Below are positions 47,274 to 56,171 of a stretch of 64,000 nucleotides of DNA, piece after piece. Within the stretch, counting starts at the first letter, position 1. Each line of letters opens with the position of its first letter. This DNA is from Acetobacter lambici (GTDB lineage Bacteria; Pseudomonadota; Alphaproteobacteria; Acetobacterales; Acetobacteraceae), in the NCBI RefSeq assembly GCF_011516885.1, contig NZ_WOTD01000004.1, positions 62,001-126,000 of the forward strand. Reading direction: 5' to 3'. The position numbers were made by a program, and so were the translations under genes. The notes under the pieces were generated by a model. That model had not been told where the DNA came from, ran no database searches, and saw only the letters and a list, made by a program, of their open reading frames with translations.

Positions 47274-47514
47274 CGCCGGATTCCCTGCTACCATCACATC
47301 CTGAGCAGGATGTGCGACTTTCTGGCAACAGCGATTGCAAAAATCTGTTCTTCCCGGCAAAAAGACAACATGCAAAGGGCTATTTTTGTCCCCTGCCCTC
47401 TACGCAGAGAAGCCCTGCCATTGCACCCTGCGTTTCTCATGGTAGAGAAGGCAGCAATAAACAGGTCTGCCCGGCAGGCCATGCGGACGTCACAAGGCAA
47501 AGGTAAAGGTGGCA

Positions 47515-48363
47515 ATGATTTCAGGACGGAACGGCTCACGGCTCCGCCCTCGCGCACGGGATCAGCATGATCAGGCGCGGGAAGGTTCCTCGGTACATCG
47601 CCGTTTCCGTCTGGGAACACTCTGCCTTGGTCTTGTGCTGCTCGGCACGGCCGGGTGCAGCTCCATAAAAGCCCCCGTTCCCACGGACCCGGACGCTCTG
47701 GCCGAATACAAGGCTGCAAACGACCCGTATGAGCCGTTGAACCGCAAAGTGTTCAACCTGACCATGAAGTTCGATACATGGGCCCTGCGCCCGGTTGCTA
47801 AGGCCTATGTGTGGGCCGTGCCCCGCCCTGTGCGGAACTCGCTGGGCAACATGATCACGACCATGAACGAACCCTCCGTCTTCTTTAACGACGTTGGGGC
47901 AGGCAAACCCCGCCGCGCGGGGGACTCGTTCGTGCGGTGGTGCATTAACATGACCGTGGGTGTTGGCGGGCTGATTGATGTGGCCAAAATGGCCGGCTTC
48001 CCCCACCATGACAACGATGCGGGCCTGACCATGGCCAACTGGGGTATTTCCTCCGGTCCCTACCTGTTCCTGCCCATGGGGCCGTCCTCCTTCCGTGACG
48101 GCATTGGTTATGGCATTGATCAGGGGCTTTCCCCGTGGGATTACGTGCCGCGTGGTTATGGGCTTGTCAGCTTTAACTGGGCCTATAACATGATGGGCGT
48201 TGTGCATGGCCGCTCGGAACATCTGGAAGATCTGGATGCCCTGCAGCGTGATGCACTGGACCCATACGCCACCATTCGCAGCGCTTACCAGCAGCAGCGC
48301 AAGGCACAGGCCGAGGCCATTAAAAATGACCGCCGCGCCACCGTGCCAGACTGGTATCAATAA
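47515..48363 (+). CDS. mlaA: Outer-membrane lipid asymmetry lipoprotein MlaA (VacJ)
   Basis: Outer-membrane lipoprotein that removes phospholipids from the outer leaflet and hands them to MlaC. 282 residues from the ATG at 47515 (a GTG at 47509 is possible), lipobox GTAGC (Cys48). Family segments: NDPYEPLNRKVFNLTMKFDT, VPRPVRNSLGNMITTMNEPSV, WCINMTVGVGGLIDVAKMAG, LFLPMGPSSFRDGIGYG and DALQRDALDPYATIRSAYQQ. It is 25 bases before mlaC. Confidence 0.95.
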   Translation: MISGRNGSRLRPRARDQHDQAREGSSVHRRFRLGTLCLGLVLLGTAGCSSIKAPVPTDPDALAEYKAANDPYEPLNRKVFNLTMKFDTWALRPVAKAYVWAVPRPVRNSLGNMITTMNEPSVFFNDVGAGKPRRAGDSFVRWCINMTVGVGGLIDVAKMAGFPHHDNDAGLTMANWGISSGPYLFLPMGPSSFRDGIGYGIDQGLSPWDYVPRGYGLVSFNWAYNMMGVVHGRSEHLEDLDALQRDALDPYATIRSAYQQQRKAQAEAIKNDRRATVPDWYQ

Positions 48364-48388
48364 CTAACAACAAGAAGGTAGCGCAGAC

Positions 48389-49012
48389 ATGAAACTCCTT
48401 TCTGGTCGCCGTATTGTTCTTGCCACTCTGGCCCTGACATGCGCCAGCGGACTGTTTGCCCTGCCTGCCCGTGCAGCGGATAACGCCAAACAGTTTATTC
48501 AGAACTTTGGCACTCAGCTTGTTGCCATTGTGAACAGCCCTGTCCCGCTGTCTGAAAAGAAGACCAAGGTTCTTCCGCTCGTGCAGAAAAACGTGGATAT
48601 TGATGGTATTGGCCGTTACTGCCTTGGCCGTTACTGGAAAATTGCCACCCCCGAAGAGCGGCAGCATTATCTGGCGCTGTTCCATGAGGTGCTGGTAAAC
48701 GCCATTACCGACAAGCTGGGCGAGTACCGTGGTGTCAGCTTTACCATTGGTGATGTGAGCAAATCCGGCGGTGAAGATTCCGTAAACGCAATCCTTATGC
48801 GCCCACAGCAGCCGCCTGCATCCATGCAGTGGGTTGTCAGCTACGACAGCGGACAGCCTCAGGTTGTGGACGTGGTAGGGGAAGGTGCCAGCCTGCGGCT
48901 GACACAGCGTAACGACTACTCATCCTTTATTGCGCGCAATGGCGGGAGTGTGGCGACACTGCTTTCCGCCCTGCAAAAGCAGCTGGACCGCCACAATCAG
49001 GCCAGCAACTAA
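48389..49012 (+). CDS. mlaC: Periplasmic phospholipid carrier MlaC
   Basis: 207-residue periplasmic carrier with a signal sequence (ALTCASGLFALPARAADN). The MlaC core is present: AKQFIQNFGTQLVAIV, VDIDGIGRYCLGRYW, TPEERQHYLALFHEVLVNA, and the C-terminal QWVVSYDSGQPQVVDVVGEG, LRLTQRNDYSSFI. It shuttles lipids between MlaA and the inner-membrane MlaD complex. A hairpin terminator follows. Confidence 0.94.
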   Translation: MKLLSGRRIVLATLALTCASGLFALPARAADNAKQFIQNFGTQLVAIVNSPVPLSEKKTKVLPLVQKNVDIDGIGRYCLGRYWKIATPEERQHYLALFHEVLVNAITDKLGEYRGVSFTIGDVSKSGGEDSVNAILMRPQQPPASMQWVVSYDSGQPQVVDVVGEGASLRLTQRNDYSSFIARNGGSVATLLSALQKQLDRHNQASN

Positions 49013-49054
49013 GCGGACAAAACAGTCTGGCGGCATAACCCCCGCGATCTGGAG

Positions 49055-49083
49055 AAAAGGCACCTGAACGGGTGCCTTTTTTT
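49055..49083 (+). terminator. Rho-independent terminator of mlaA-mlaC
   Basis: Stem AAAAGGCACC / GGTGCCTTTT around a 6-base loop, then a T-run to 49083. It lies 42 bases behind mlaC and overlaps the last codons of the convergent GNAT gene. Confidence 0.9.
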
Positions 49084-49579
49084 ATGCACGCTTGCTTTCG
49101 TACACCATCATTGTCTGGCCATTTCTGGCGAATGTCTCGCACACATGCATACCTATGCCGCCCAGAATGGTACGGGACGCCACGTTGCTCTCCGCCGCGA
49201 CGGCAATAACCCGGTGCAAACCGGCATCATGCGCAAAGTTCAGGGCCGCATTGGCGGCCTCGCGCGCAATACCCCGCCCCCTTGCACTTGCAAACAGAGC
49301 AAAGCGTAGCCCGAACCCCCGCCCATCTGGTCGGTCATGGATTCCGGTCATGCCAACAAACTGGCCATTTTCATGAATGGTAAAAATACCAACGCGGTGA
49401 CAGGCCCAGAATGCAATGTCATCCGCCATCTCGCGCTCAGCCTGCTGGCGGGTGCAAACACCCCCCAGCATCTGGCCAAAAGCACCGCCATCGGCCTTCA
49501 GGCGCACCATATCTTCCATATCCCGCCATGTGACGGGCTTAAGAAGCAGGCGAGGTGTTCTGACCGAGCGTAAGTCCAC
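49082..49579 (-). CDS. GNAT N-acetyltransferase (RimJ/RimL type)
   Basis: 165-residue acetyltransferase. The family begins VRTPRLLLKPVTWRDMEDMVRL, has VGMTGIHDRPDGRGFGLRFA and the acetyl-CoA site ASARGRGIAREAANAALNFA, then VAAESNVASRTILGGIGM. GTG start at 49579 with no closer ATG. Substrate unknown; RimJ/L members acetylate ribosomal proteins or small molecules. It lies behind ettA on the same strand. Confidence 0.9.
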   Translation of the reverse strand: MDLRSVRTPRLLLKPVTWRDMEDMVRLKADGGAFGQMLGGVCTRQQAEREMADDIAFWACHRVGIFTIHENGQFVGMTGIHDRPDGRGFGLRFALFASARGRGIAREAANAALNFAHDAGLHRVIAVAAESNVASRTILGGIGMHVCETFARNGQTMMVYESKRA

Positions 49580-49637
49580 CGCTCAGCCTCCATAACAAAG
49601 GAAGGCCCCCTTACGGAGCCTTCGCACGGGCATGCCC

Positions 49638-51317
49638 TTAACGGGCAAGCGGTTTGTAATGAATGCGCCCCGGTTCCGTGGCGTCCGGGCCAAAGCGGCG
49701 GCGCTTGTCTTCTTCATAAGCCTGGAAGTTACCTTCAAACCACTCAACGTGGGAGTCACCCTCAAACGCCAGGATATGTGTCGCCAGACGGTCAAGGAAC
49801 CAGCGGTCATGGGAAATGACCACAGCACAGCCCGCAAACTCGGCCAGTGCATCTTCAAGTGCGCGCAGGGTATCCACGTCCAGATCGTTGGTTGGTTCGT
49901 CAAGCAGGATGACGTTGCTTTCCTGCCGGAGCATCTTGGCCAGATGCACACGGTTACGTTCACCACCGGAGAGCACACCAACCTTTTTCTGCTGGTCGGA
50001 GCCTTTGAAGTTGAACGCCCCCACATAGGCGCGAGAGGGAACCGCCCGCTTGCCCAGATAGATAACATCCGTTCCGCCGGAAATTTCTTCCCACACGGTT
50101 TTATCGGGTGAAAGGTCGTCACGCGACTGGTCAACATAGCCGAGCTTGACCGTCTCCCCGATCTTCAGTTCGCCCGAATCCGGCTTGTCCTGCCCGATGA
50201 TCATTTTGAACAAGGTAGACTTACCCGCGCCATTCGGCCCGATAACCCCCACAATGCCGCCCGGTGGCAGCTTGAAGTTCAAATTATCAATCAGCAGGCG
50301 GTCACCAAAGCCTTTGCTCAAATTGTCTGCCTCGATCACCGTGCCACCAAGGCGGGGGCCGGGGGGAATGACAATGTCGGCCACACCGCCCACACGTTCG
50401 GCACTGGCGGCAAGCATTTCCTCGTATTTGGCAATACGGGCCTTGCTTTTGCTCTGGCGGGCCTTGGGGCTGGCGTTAATCCACTCCTGCTCGGCGGCAA
50501 GGGCACGCTGGCGGGAGCTTTCTTCCTTTTCTTCCTGCGACAGGCGCTTGCGCTTCTGTTCCAGCCAGGAAGAATAGTTCCCTTCGAACGGAATGCCGCG
50601 GCCACGCTCGATTTCCAAAATCCAGTTGGTCACGTTGTCCAGGAAGTAACGGTCATGAGTAATGACCATTACCGTGCCGTCGTAGTCACGCAGGGTTTTT
50701 TCCAGCCATGCCACGCTTTCGGCGTCCAGATGGTTGGTGGGTTCATCGAGCAGCAGCAGGTCGGGTTTTTCCAGCAGCAGGCGGCACAGGGCCACACGGC
50801 GGCACTCACCCCCGGAGAGTTTTTCCACCGAGCTGTCCGCAGGGGGGCAGCGCAGGGCGTCAAGGGCGATCTCCAGCTTGCGGTCCAGCTCCCAGCCATC
50901 GCCTGCGTCAATTTTTTCCTGCAATTCGGCCTGTTCGGCCAGCAGGGCATTCATTTCGTCGTCTTCCATGGGTTCTGCGAACCGGGCGGAAATCTCGTTA
51001 AAACGATCGACCGCTTTTTTCAGGTCACCAAAACCCAGAGCAACGTTTTCACCCACGGTCAGCTTGGGGTCCAACTGGGGTTCCTGCTCCAGATAGCCAA
51101 CACGGGCACCCTCGGCCGCCCATGCCTCACCACCATATTCCTTGTCGATCCCGGCCATGATCTTGAGCAGGGTGGACTTACCCGCACCGTTAACACCCAG
51201 AATACCGATCTTGGCACCGGGAACGAAGGACAGGGTGATCCCCTTGAACACTTCGCGCCCACCGGGATAGGATTTTGTCAGATCCTTCATCACATAGACG
51301 TATTGATAGGATGCCAT
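49638..51317 (-). CDS. ettA: Energy-dependent translational throttle protein EttA (ABC-F)
   Basis: Soluble ABC-F ATPase that binds the ribosomal E site and gates translation when ATP is low. 559 residues with two ABC modules: [34 protein letters not shown] and [16 protein letters not shown] in the first, [29 protein letters not shown] and [18 protein letters not shown] in the second. The arm and linker region ([15 protein letters not shown] and the basic [11 protein letters not shown]) is present. GGAG lies 8 bases before the ATG. Confidence 0.97.
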   Translation of the reverse strand: MASYQYVYVMKDLTKSYPGGREVFKGITLSFVPGAKIGILGVNGAGKSTLLKIMAGIDKEYGGEAWAAEGARVGYLEQEPQLDPKLTVGENVALGFGDLKKAVDRFNEISARFAEPMEDDEMNALLAEQAELQEKIDAGDGWELDRKLEIALDALRCPPADSSVEKLSGGECRRVALCRLLLEKPDLLLLDEPTNHLDAESVAWLEKTLRDYDGTVMVITHDRYFLDNVTNWILEIERGRGIPFEGNYSSWLEQKRKRLSQEEKEESSRQRALAAEQEWINASPKARQSKSKARIAKYEEMLAASAERVGGVADIVIPPGPRLGGTVIEADNLSKGFGDRLLIDNLNFKLPPGGIVGVIGPNGAGKSTLFKMIIGQDKPDSGELKIGETVKLGYVDQSRDDLSPDKTVWEEISGGTDVIYLGKRAVPSRAYVGAFNFKGSDQQKKVGVLSGGERNRVHLAKMLRQESNVILLDEPTNDLDVDTLRALEDALAEFAGCAVVISHDRWFLDRLATHILAFEGDSHVEWFEGNFQAYEEDKRRRFGPDATEPGRIHYKPLAR

Positions 51318-51393
51318 GATGATGAACTCCCGTTATGCGAAATAAACTGAAAAAATTAAGCGGCCACAGGCTGCGCTGCTGGCTGGAACAGCC

Positions 51394-51467
51394 TGCGCCC
51401 GGCAGGACTTGAACCCGCAACCAAGCCGTTATGAGCGGCCCGCTCTAACCAATTGAGCTACGGGCGC
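51394..51467 (-). tRNA. tRNA with CAU anticodon (Ile2 or elongator Met)
   Basis: On the minus strand a complete cloverleaf is visible: acceptor arm GCGCCCG / CGGGCGC, D arm GCTC-AATTGGTTA-GAGC, anticodon loop CTCATAA giving CAU, and T arm GCGGG-TTCAAGT-CCTGC. Discriminator is A; CCA is not encoded. CAU can be read by elongator methionine tRNA or by the lysidine-modified isoleucine tRNA; the sequence alone does not settle which. It is not the initiator, as the acceptor ends pair fully. Confidence 0.9.
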
Positions 51468-51624
51468 GCAGGCGAGTATCTGATTACGCAACCAGAGCCA
51501 TTTGGCAAGGGTCTGGGGGAGGAAAATCCATATATCACCCGTTTAAAATCCGGCTCTTGGCAAGCCGCAGACGGGCGGATAGGGTCTGCAACATTCCCAT
51601 TATTTATCGGTTGGAGCAGTGTTC

Positions 51625-52152
51625 ATGGACGTTTCCAAACTTTCCCCCGGCAAGGATGTGCCGTTCGACATTAATGTCGTGATTGAAATCCCGCAGGGTT
51701 CCTCTGTCAAATACGAAATTGACAAGGAAAGTGGCGCCCTGTTCGTTGACCGTTTTCTGTTCACGCCCATGGCCTACCCAACGGCGTACGGCTTTATCCC
51801 CAACACGCTGGCAGCCGATGGCGACCCCACGGATGCACTGGTCCTGACCCCCACCAACGTGGTGCCGGGTAGCGTTATTCGGGCCCGCCCCATTGGCGTG
51901 CTGAAGATGGAAGACGAATCCGGGCAGGACGAAAAGATCATCTGCGTCCCGCACGACAAGGTGCACCCCGAGTTCTCCAAGGTCGAAACCATTGCTGACC
52001 TGCCCGAAATTACGGTCAAGGCCATTGAACACTTCTTTACCCGCTACAAGGACCTTGAAAAAGGCAAGTGGGTTAAAGTGACCGGCTGGGGCACGAAGGA
52101 AGAGGCAGGCGACTTCATTCTCAAAGCTCTGGAAGCTGCCAAAGCTAAATAA
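51625..52152 (+). CDS. ppa: Inorganic pyrophosphatase
   Basis: Hydrolyses pyrophosphate, pulling biosynthetic reactions forward. 175 residues from the ATG at 51625, the same size as E. coli Ppa. Metal and phosphate ligands are in VIEIPQGSSVKYEID, YGFIPNTLAADGDPTDALVL, and EDESGQDEKIICVPHDKVHP. A GTG at 51619 is in frame, but GGAG sits at a better distance for 51625. Confidence 0.96.
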   Translation: MDVSKLSPGKDVPFDINVVIEIPQGSSVKYEIDKESGALFVDRFLFTPMAYPTAYGFIPNTLAADGDPTDALVLTPTNVVPGSVIRARPIGVLKMEDESGQDEKIICVPHDKVHPEFSKVETIADLPEITVKAIEHFFTRYKDLEKGKWVKVTGWGTKEEAGDFILKALEAAKAK

Positions 52153-52172
52153 CGCCCACACACGCGCTATTT

Positions 52173-52203
52173 GCGGCAGGCACGCCAACCCCTTGCCTGC
52201 CGC
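52173..52203 (+). terminator. Hairpin behind ppa
   Basis: Perfect 10-base-pair inverted repeat GCGGCAGGCA / TGCCTGCCGC with an 11-base loop, 20 bases after the ppa stop codon. There is no T-run, so it may be a weak or factor-assisted terminator. Confidence 0.5.
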
Positions 52204-52323
52204 ACACCATGATCACACCACGAGTGTGAGATATATTCCGTGCATTGCGGATTATCAGCCTGCCAGTTTTACGCCATGCTCTGAACAGCACCCAAGACCC
52301 CTCCTCTTGTTAAGGTGATGTTC

Positions 52324-53148
52324 ATGCCCGCCACTGGCCCTGCTGCTTCAACACCCCAAAAACAGCCAACCCTGTTCATCCCCCATGGGGGTGGTCCCTG
52401 CTTTTTTATGGACTGGCCACAGACATGGGACCGCATGGCCGCTTTTTTACGCGGCCTGTCTGGCACACTCCCCCAAAAGCCGGATGCCATTGTGGTGGTC
52501 TCGGGCCATTGGGAGGAGCAGGTCGCCACGGTCATGTCCGCCCCCAAGCCGGGGCTGATCTACGATTATTACGGCTTTCCACCCCACACCTACACGCTGC
52601 AATACCCGGCACCCGGCAGCCCTGCTCTGGCCGAGCGCATACGTGCGCTACTTGAACTGGCGGGCCTTGCCAGTGCCGAAGATAGCGGGCGGGGGTTTGA
52701 CCACGGTGTGTTTATTCCATTCATGCTGGCCTTTGCTCAGGCCGACATTCCCATTGTGGAACTGTCTTTGCTCAAAACGCTGGACCCGGCCGAGCATCTG
52801 GCCCTTGGTGCGGCCCTGGCCCCGTTGCGCAACAGCAATGTGCTGATTGTGGGCACAGGCCTGAGCTACCATAACCTGATCCACTTTATGAACGGATCAC
52901 CCGTAACCGACCAGCCTGCAAAAGAATTTGATGTCTGGCTGACCCATGCCGTCTGTGCCCCACCACCACAGCGCAACCAGCACCTGACACACTGGACGCA
53001 AGCACCGGGCGCACGCCTGTGCCACCCACGCGAGGAGCATCTGCTCCCGCTCATGGTGGCAGCCGGAGCCGCCGGGCAGGATTACGGCCAGCAGATTTAC
53101 AGCGATACGGTGCTGGGCAAGGCATTATCGGGCTATCGTTTTGGTTGA
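52324..53148 (+). CDS. Class III extradiol ring-cleavage dioxygenase (LigB/4,5-DOPA dioxygenase family)
   Basis: 274-residue protein of the DODA/YgiD type. Metal-ligand histidines are in LFIPHGGGPCFF, VVVSGHWEEQVA and FDHGVFIPFM; a further histidine in LSYHNLIHF is catalytic in the family. Such enzymes open catechol-type rings. The real substrate is unknown. The ATG at 52324 gives an AAGG site at normal spacing; earlier in-frame starts are too close to it. Confidence 0.9.
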   Translation: MPATGPAASTPQKQPTLFIPHGGGPCFFMDWPQTWDRMAAFLRGLSGTLPQKPDAIVVVSGHWEEQVATVMSAPKPGLIYDYYGFPPHTYTLQYPAPGSPALAERIRALLELAGLASAEDSGRGFDHGVFIPFMLAFAQADIPIVELSLLKTLDPAEHLALGAALAPLRNSNVLIVGTGLSYHNLIHFMNGSPVTDQPAKEFDVWLTHAVCAPPPQRNQHLTHWTQAPGARLCHPREEHLLPLMVAAGAAGQDYGQQIYSDTVLGKALSGYRFG

Positions 53149-53305
53149 TGGCGGTCTGTGCTGGCAATTCCGCACTGCTACGCGATACCGCTCCGGCAAA
53201 AATGCGGCTCTTTGCATTTTTTTATGAAATGCCTGTTGCCAAAGAAAAAAACATCGTTATAAAGCCCCACATACCGACGCACACAACTGTTGAGCGTTGG
53301 AAAAT

Positions 53306-53382
<77 letters not shown>

Positions 53383-53510
53383 CTTTCCTTTACAATTTTA
53401 TCGTATCAGAAAGTGGTGTCGAGCGCCTTCCTGCGCGCCGCCCAAAGGCGACTAACCGGCCGCCAGAACGACCGGTTCCCACACCCTTCCTCTTCAAATA
53501 TCCTGCCGCA

Positions 53511-54038
53511 TTACTGCTGCAAGGCATCTGCACCCTGCAAGGTAACCGCAACAGCATGCACGGTTGCCGCAATACGCGCAGCCGTCTGCACCGCAGCCGC
53601 ACCCAGCGCGTCACGCACGATTTTTTCGTGGCTGGTCACGCACAGGTCACACCCATTGATAATGGACACGGCCAGACACCACAGTTCAAAATCGGCTTTA
53701 TCCACGCCGGGGTTGCCAATAACGCTCATGCGGAGCTGTGCTGGCATTTTAGCGTATTCGCCGCCCGCCATATGCACAAAGCGATAGTAAATATTGTTCA
53801 TGCCCATAATGGCATTGGCGGACTGCGCGGCAGCCAGCGCCTGTTCGGACAGAACATCGCGGAACTGGGCAACAATCTCACGCGTCACATCATCATTCCG
53901 GGCGGCAAGAGCGGACGCAACAAAAGTACCGCCAAGCTGCTGGGGGGTCAGGGCGATATCGCTTGCCAAAGAGCCCAGATTCAGGCGCAGATCCTTGGCG
54001 TAATCGGGAATACGGTCTTTGAGTGCATCGATAGACAT
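53511..54038 (-). CDS. ahpD: Alkyl hydroperoxide reductase AhpD (carboxymuconolactone decarboxylase family)
   Basis: 175-residue thiol reductase that recycles AhpC. The active-site motif is CDLC with His137 ([12 protein letters not shown], Cys130 and Cys133). It begins with [20 protein letters not shown]. It lies about 200 bases behind ahpC on the same strand, so AhpD probably replaces AhpF as AhpC reductant. Confidence 0.94.
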   Translation of the reverse strand: MSIDALKDRIPDYAKDLRLNLGSLASDIALTPQQLGGTFVASALAARNDDVTREIVAQFRDVLSEQALAAAQSANAIMGMNNIYYRFVHMAGGEYAKMPAQLRMSVIGNPGVDKADFELWCLAVSIINGCDLCVTSHEKIVRDALGAAAVQTAARIAATVHAVAVTLQGADALQQ

Positions 54039-54237
54039 GACTTTTTCCGTCGTGAATTATTTTGGGAAAATTATGCCAGACCAATACAGCGGGGCTGGAG
54101 CATATTACGCGCAGCCTCAGGCTGACCGGTCAGGCAGACAGCCCTGATAGAATCATGCGGTGGGTTACGGCAGGCCACACGCAGTGGCTGCCGCACCACC
54201 CCCGGCCCGCAAACGCGGACCGGAAAGTGCGTCAGGC

Positions 54238-54780
54238 TCAGACTTTGATAAAGTCTTCACCCTTTTTCCAGTTACACGGGCACAGCTCATCGCTCTGCAG
54301 ACCGTCCAGAATACGCAGGATTTCCTGCGGGTTACGACCAACGGACAGGTCGTTGACGGACACATGACGGATCACACCGTGGGGGTCGATCACAAAGGTC
54401 GCACGCAGGGCAACGCCCGCGTCCTTTGCCATAACGCCCGTACCTTCGGTCAGCTCGCGCTTGATGTCTGCCAGCATCGGGATCGGCAGATCCTTCAGGT
54501 CAGCGTGGTGCAGACGCCAGTTCAGATGCACGAACTCGCTATCAATGGACACGCCGTAAACGACTGCGTCACGATCTGCGAAGTCTTTGGCCATCTTGCC
54601 AAAAGCCACGATTTCGGTCGGGCAGACGAAGGTGAAGTCCTTCGGCCAGAAGAACACGATTTTCCACTTACCGGCATCGGATTTGTCGGAAATCTGAACG
54701 AATTCGCCCTTCAGGCCTTCCGGCCCACCCGGAACGGCGGTCAGATCAAAGCTGGGAAACTTATCGCCAACGGTCAGCAT
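54238..54780 (-). CDS. ahpC: Alkyl hydroperoxide reductase AhpC (peroxiredoxin)
   Basis: 2-Cys peroxiredoxin for hydrogen peroxide and organic peroxides. 180 residues from the ATG at 54780; the extension to 54867 is not peroxiredoxin-like. Peroxidatic Cys53 is in FTFVCPTEIVAF; the C-terminal resolving region has Cys167 and Cys169 (DELCPCNWKKG), as in the AhpC-AhpD type. It is divergent from oxyR. Confidence 0.96.
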   Translation of the reverse strand: MLTVGDKFPSFDLTAVPGGPEGLKGEFVQISDKSDAGKWKIVFFWPKDFTFVCPTEIVAFGKMAKDFADRDAVVYGVSIDSEFVHLNWRLHHADLKDLPIPMLADIKRELTEGTGVMAKDAGVALRATFVIDPHGVIRHVSVNDLSVGRNPQEILRILDGLQSDELCPCNWKKGEDFIKV

Positions 54781-54875
54781 ATGTTTGCTCCTTGTTTCTG
54801 GCACTGTGCCTGACCCGGCTTCAGGCCGGATCAGACGGTGCAAGTATGTATGACCCGCCTTTTTCATTTAATCCA

Positions 54876-54912
54876 ATGAATATTTTATATAAGAACAATT
54901 GAACGTATCGAT
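54876..54912. promoter_or_regulatory. Candidate OxyR operator (ahpC-oxyR)
   Basis: ATTGAACGTATCGAT at 54898-54912 fits the half-site pattern ATnGnTnnnAnCnAT in eight of nine fixed positions. A second, weaker copy (ATGAATATTTTATAT, 54876-54890, six of nine) begins exactly 22 bases before it, the spacing expected for a tetramer. It lies between the divergent ahpC and oxyR starts. Confidence 0.45.
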
Positions 54913-54946
54913 TAACCATTCTCTGGTTTTCAGGTAGGACTTGGCC

Positions 54947-55876
54947 ATGCTTCCCCTCCCCTCCGCCCAGCAGCTCCGCTACCTGATCGCTCTTTCCGAA
55001 TTACGCCATTTTGGCCGGGCAGCGGCGGCCTGTGCTGTCACCCAGTCCACCCTGTCCGCAGGGATCATGACACTGGAGCGCCAGTTAGATACGCCCCTGC
55101 TGGACCGCACCGTGGGCAAAAAAGTGGTTTTTACCCCTTTGGGGCATGAGATCGCCCTGAAATCCCGGCAGGCACTCGCGGCACTGGAGGCCGTGCCCCA
55201 ACTGGCGGCCGCAGCCCGCACCCCACTGACCGGCCCCTTGCGACTCGGGGTTATTCCGACCATTGGTCCCTTCCTTATCCCCCGCACGGTGCAGATCCTG
55301 CGCGAGCATTTTCCGCGCCTGCTTTTATCCCTGACGGAAGACACCACCGAACATCTGCTGGAAAAACTCTCCCTTGGCCAACTGGACATGCTGGTGCTGG
55401 CCATGCCCTGCCTTTGTGATGGCACGGAGACCCACCCCCTGTGGCAGGACCCCTTTTACGTGATCATGCCCACGGACCACCCCTTTAGCGCGCTGGAAAG
55501 CGTACCTGTGGAGCGGTTGTCCGAATACAATATGATCATGATGGAAGACGGGCACTGCCTGCGCGAGCAGACACTGGCCATCTGCCGCCAGAGCCCCAGC
55601 CGCAATGGCTCGGAAGGAGAAAGCGAACCCACCTTTACCGCCATGTCGCTCCACAGCATGGCGGAAATGGTGGAACTGGGGCTGGGAATCGCCATTATGC
55701 CCGCACTGGCCATTAACGGGGGCATTCTTAAAAACCGCAAAATAACCGCCCGCCCACTGGCCGATGGTGCCACATGGCGCACCATTGGTCTGGCATGGCG
55801 GCCCCGCTCCCCCCGTGCTGCGGATTTTTCCACTCTGGCCAGCACACTGCTCACACTTGCCCTCGACCCTGCGTAA
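54947..55876 (+). CDS. oxyR: Hydrogen peroxide-sensing regulator OxyR (LysR family)
   Basis: 309-residue LysR regulator. N-terminal helix-turn-helix (LRYLIALSELRHFGRAAAAC, TQSTLSAGIMTLE), then an effector domain. The redox cysteines are visible as Cys204 and Cys213 in GHCLREQTLAIC, spaced nine apart as Cys199 and Cys208 of E. coli OxyR. The in-frame TTG at 54941 was rejected in favour of the ATG. It is divergent from ahpC, its expected target. Confidence 0.94.
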   Translation: MLPLPSAQQLRYLIALSELRHFGRAAAACAVTQSTLSAGIMTLERQLDTPLLDRTVGKKVVFTPLGHEIALKSRQALAALEAVPQLAAAARTPLTGPLRLGVIPTIGPFLIPRTVQILREHFPRLLLSLTEDTTEHLLEKLSLGQLDMLVLAMPCLCDGTETHPLWQDPFYVIMPTDHPFSALESVPVERLSEYNMIMMEDGHCLREQTLAICRQSPSRNGSEGESEPTFTAMSLHSMAEMVELGLGIAIMPALAINGGILKNRKITARPLADGATWRTIGLAWRPRSPRAADFSTLASTLLTLALDPA

Positions 55877-56042
55877 AAGGTCAAATCAGGGGGAACCAAC
55901 GCCACAGAACGCACTTTAAAGCGCAAAATCAGCAAGAAAAACGCGCTATAAATGCGGAGAATATTGACTCAGCCGCACGAGGCCGGTATGTGCCGAGCCA
56001 ACTTATTCATGCATTGAGCAGCATCGGCGGAGAATACGGGCC

Positions 56043-56168
56043 ATGAAAATCAGAAATAGCCTGAAGTCAGCCAAGGTGCGCGACAAAGACTGCCGTGTGG
56101 TCCGTCGTCGTGGCCGGGTTTACGTCATCAACAAGAAGAACCCCCGCATGAAGGCCCGTCAGGGCTAA
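56043..56168 (+). CDS. rpmJ: 50S ribosomal protein L36
   Basis: 41-residue basic ribosomal protein ([20 protein letters not shown], then [21 protein letters not shown]). It carries only one cysteine, so it is the zinc-free type of L36 usual in alphaproteobacteria. GGAGAA lies upstream of the ATG. A terminator follows at 56221. Confidence 0.95.
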   Translation: MKIRNSLKSAKVRDKDCRVVRRRGRVYVINKKNPRMKARQG

Positions 56169-56171
56169 TTC

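Noticed and set aside
47295-47314. Hairpin CACATCCTG / CAGGATGTG behind the DjlA-like gene
   Set aside because: Loop is only two to four bases and no T-run follows; too weak to call a terminator.
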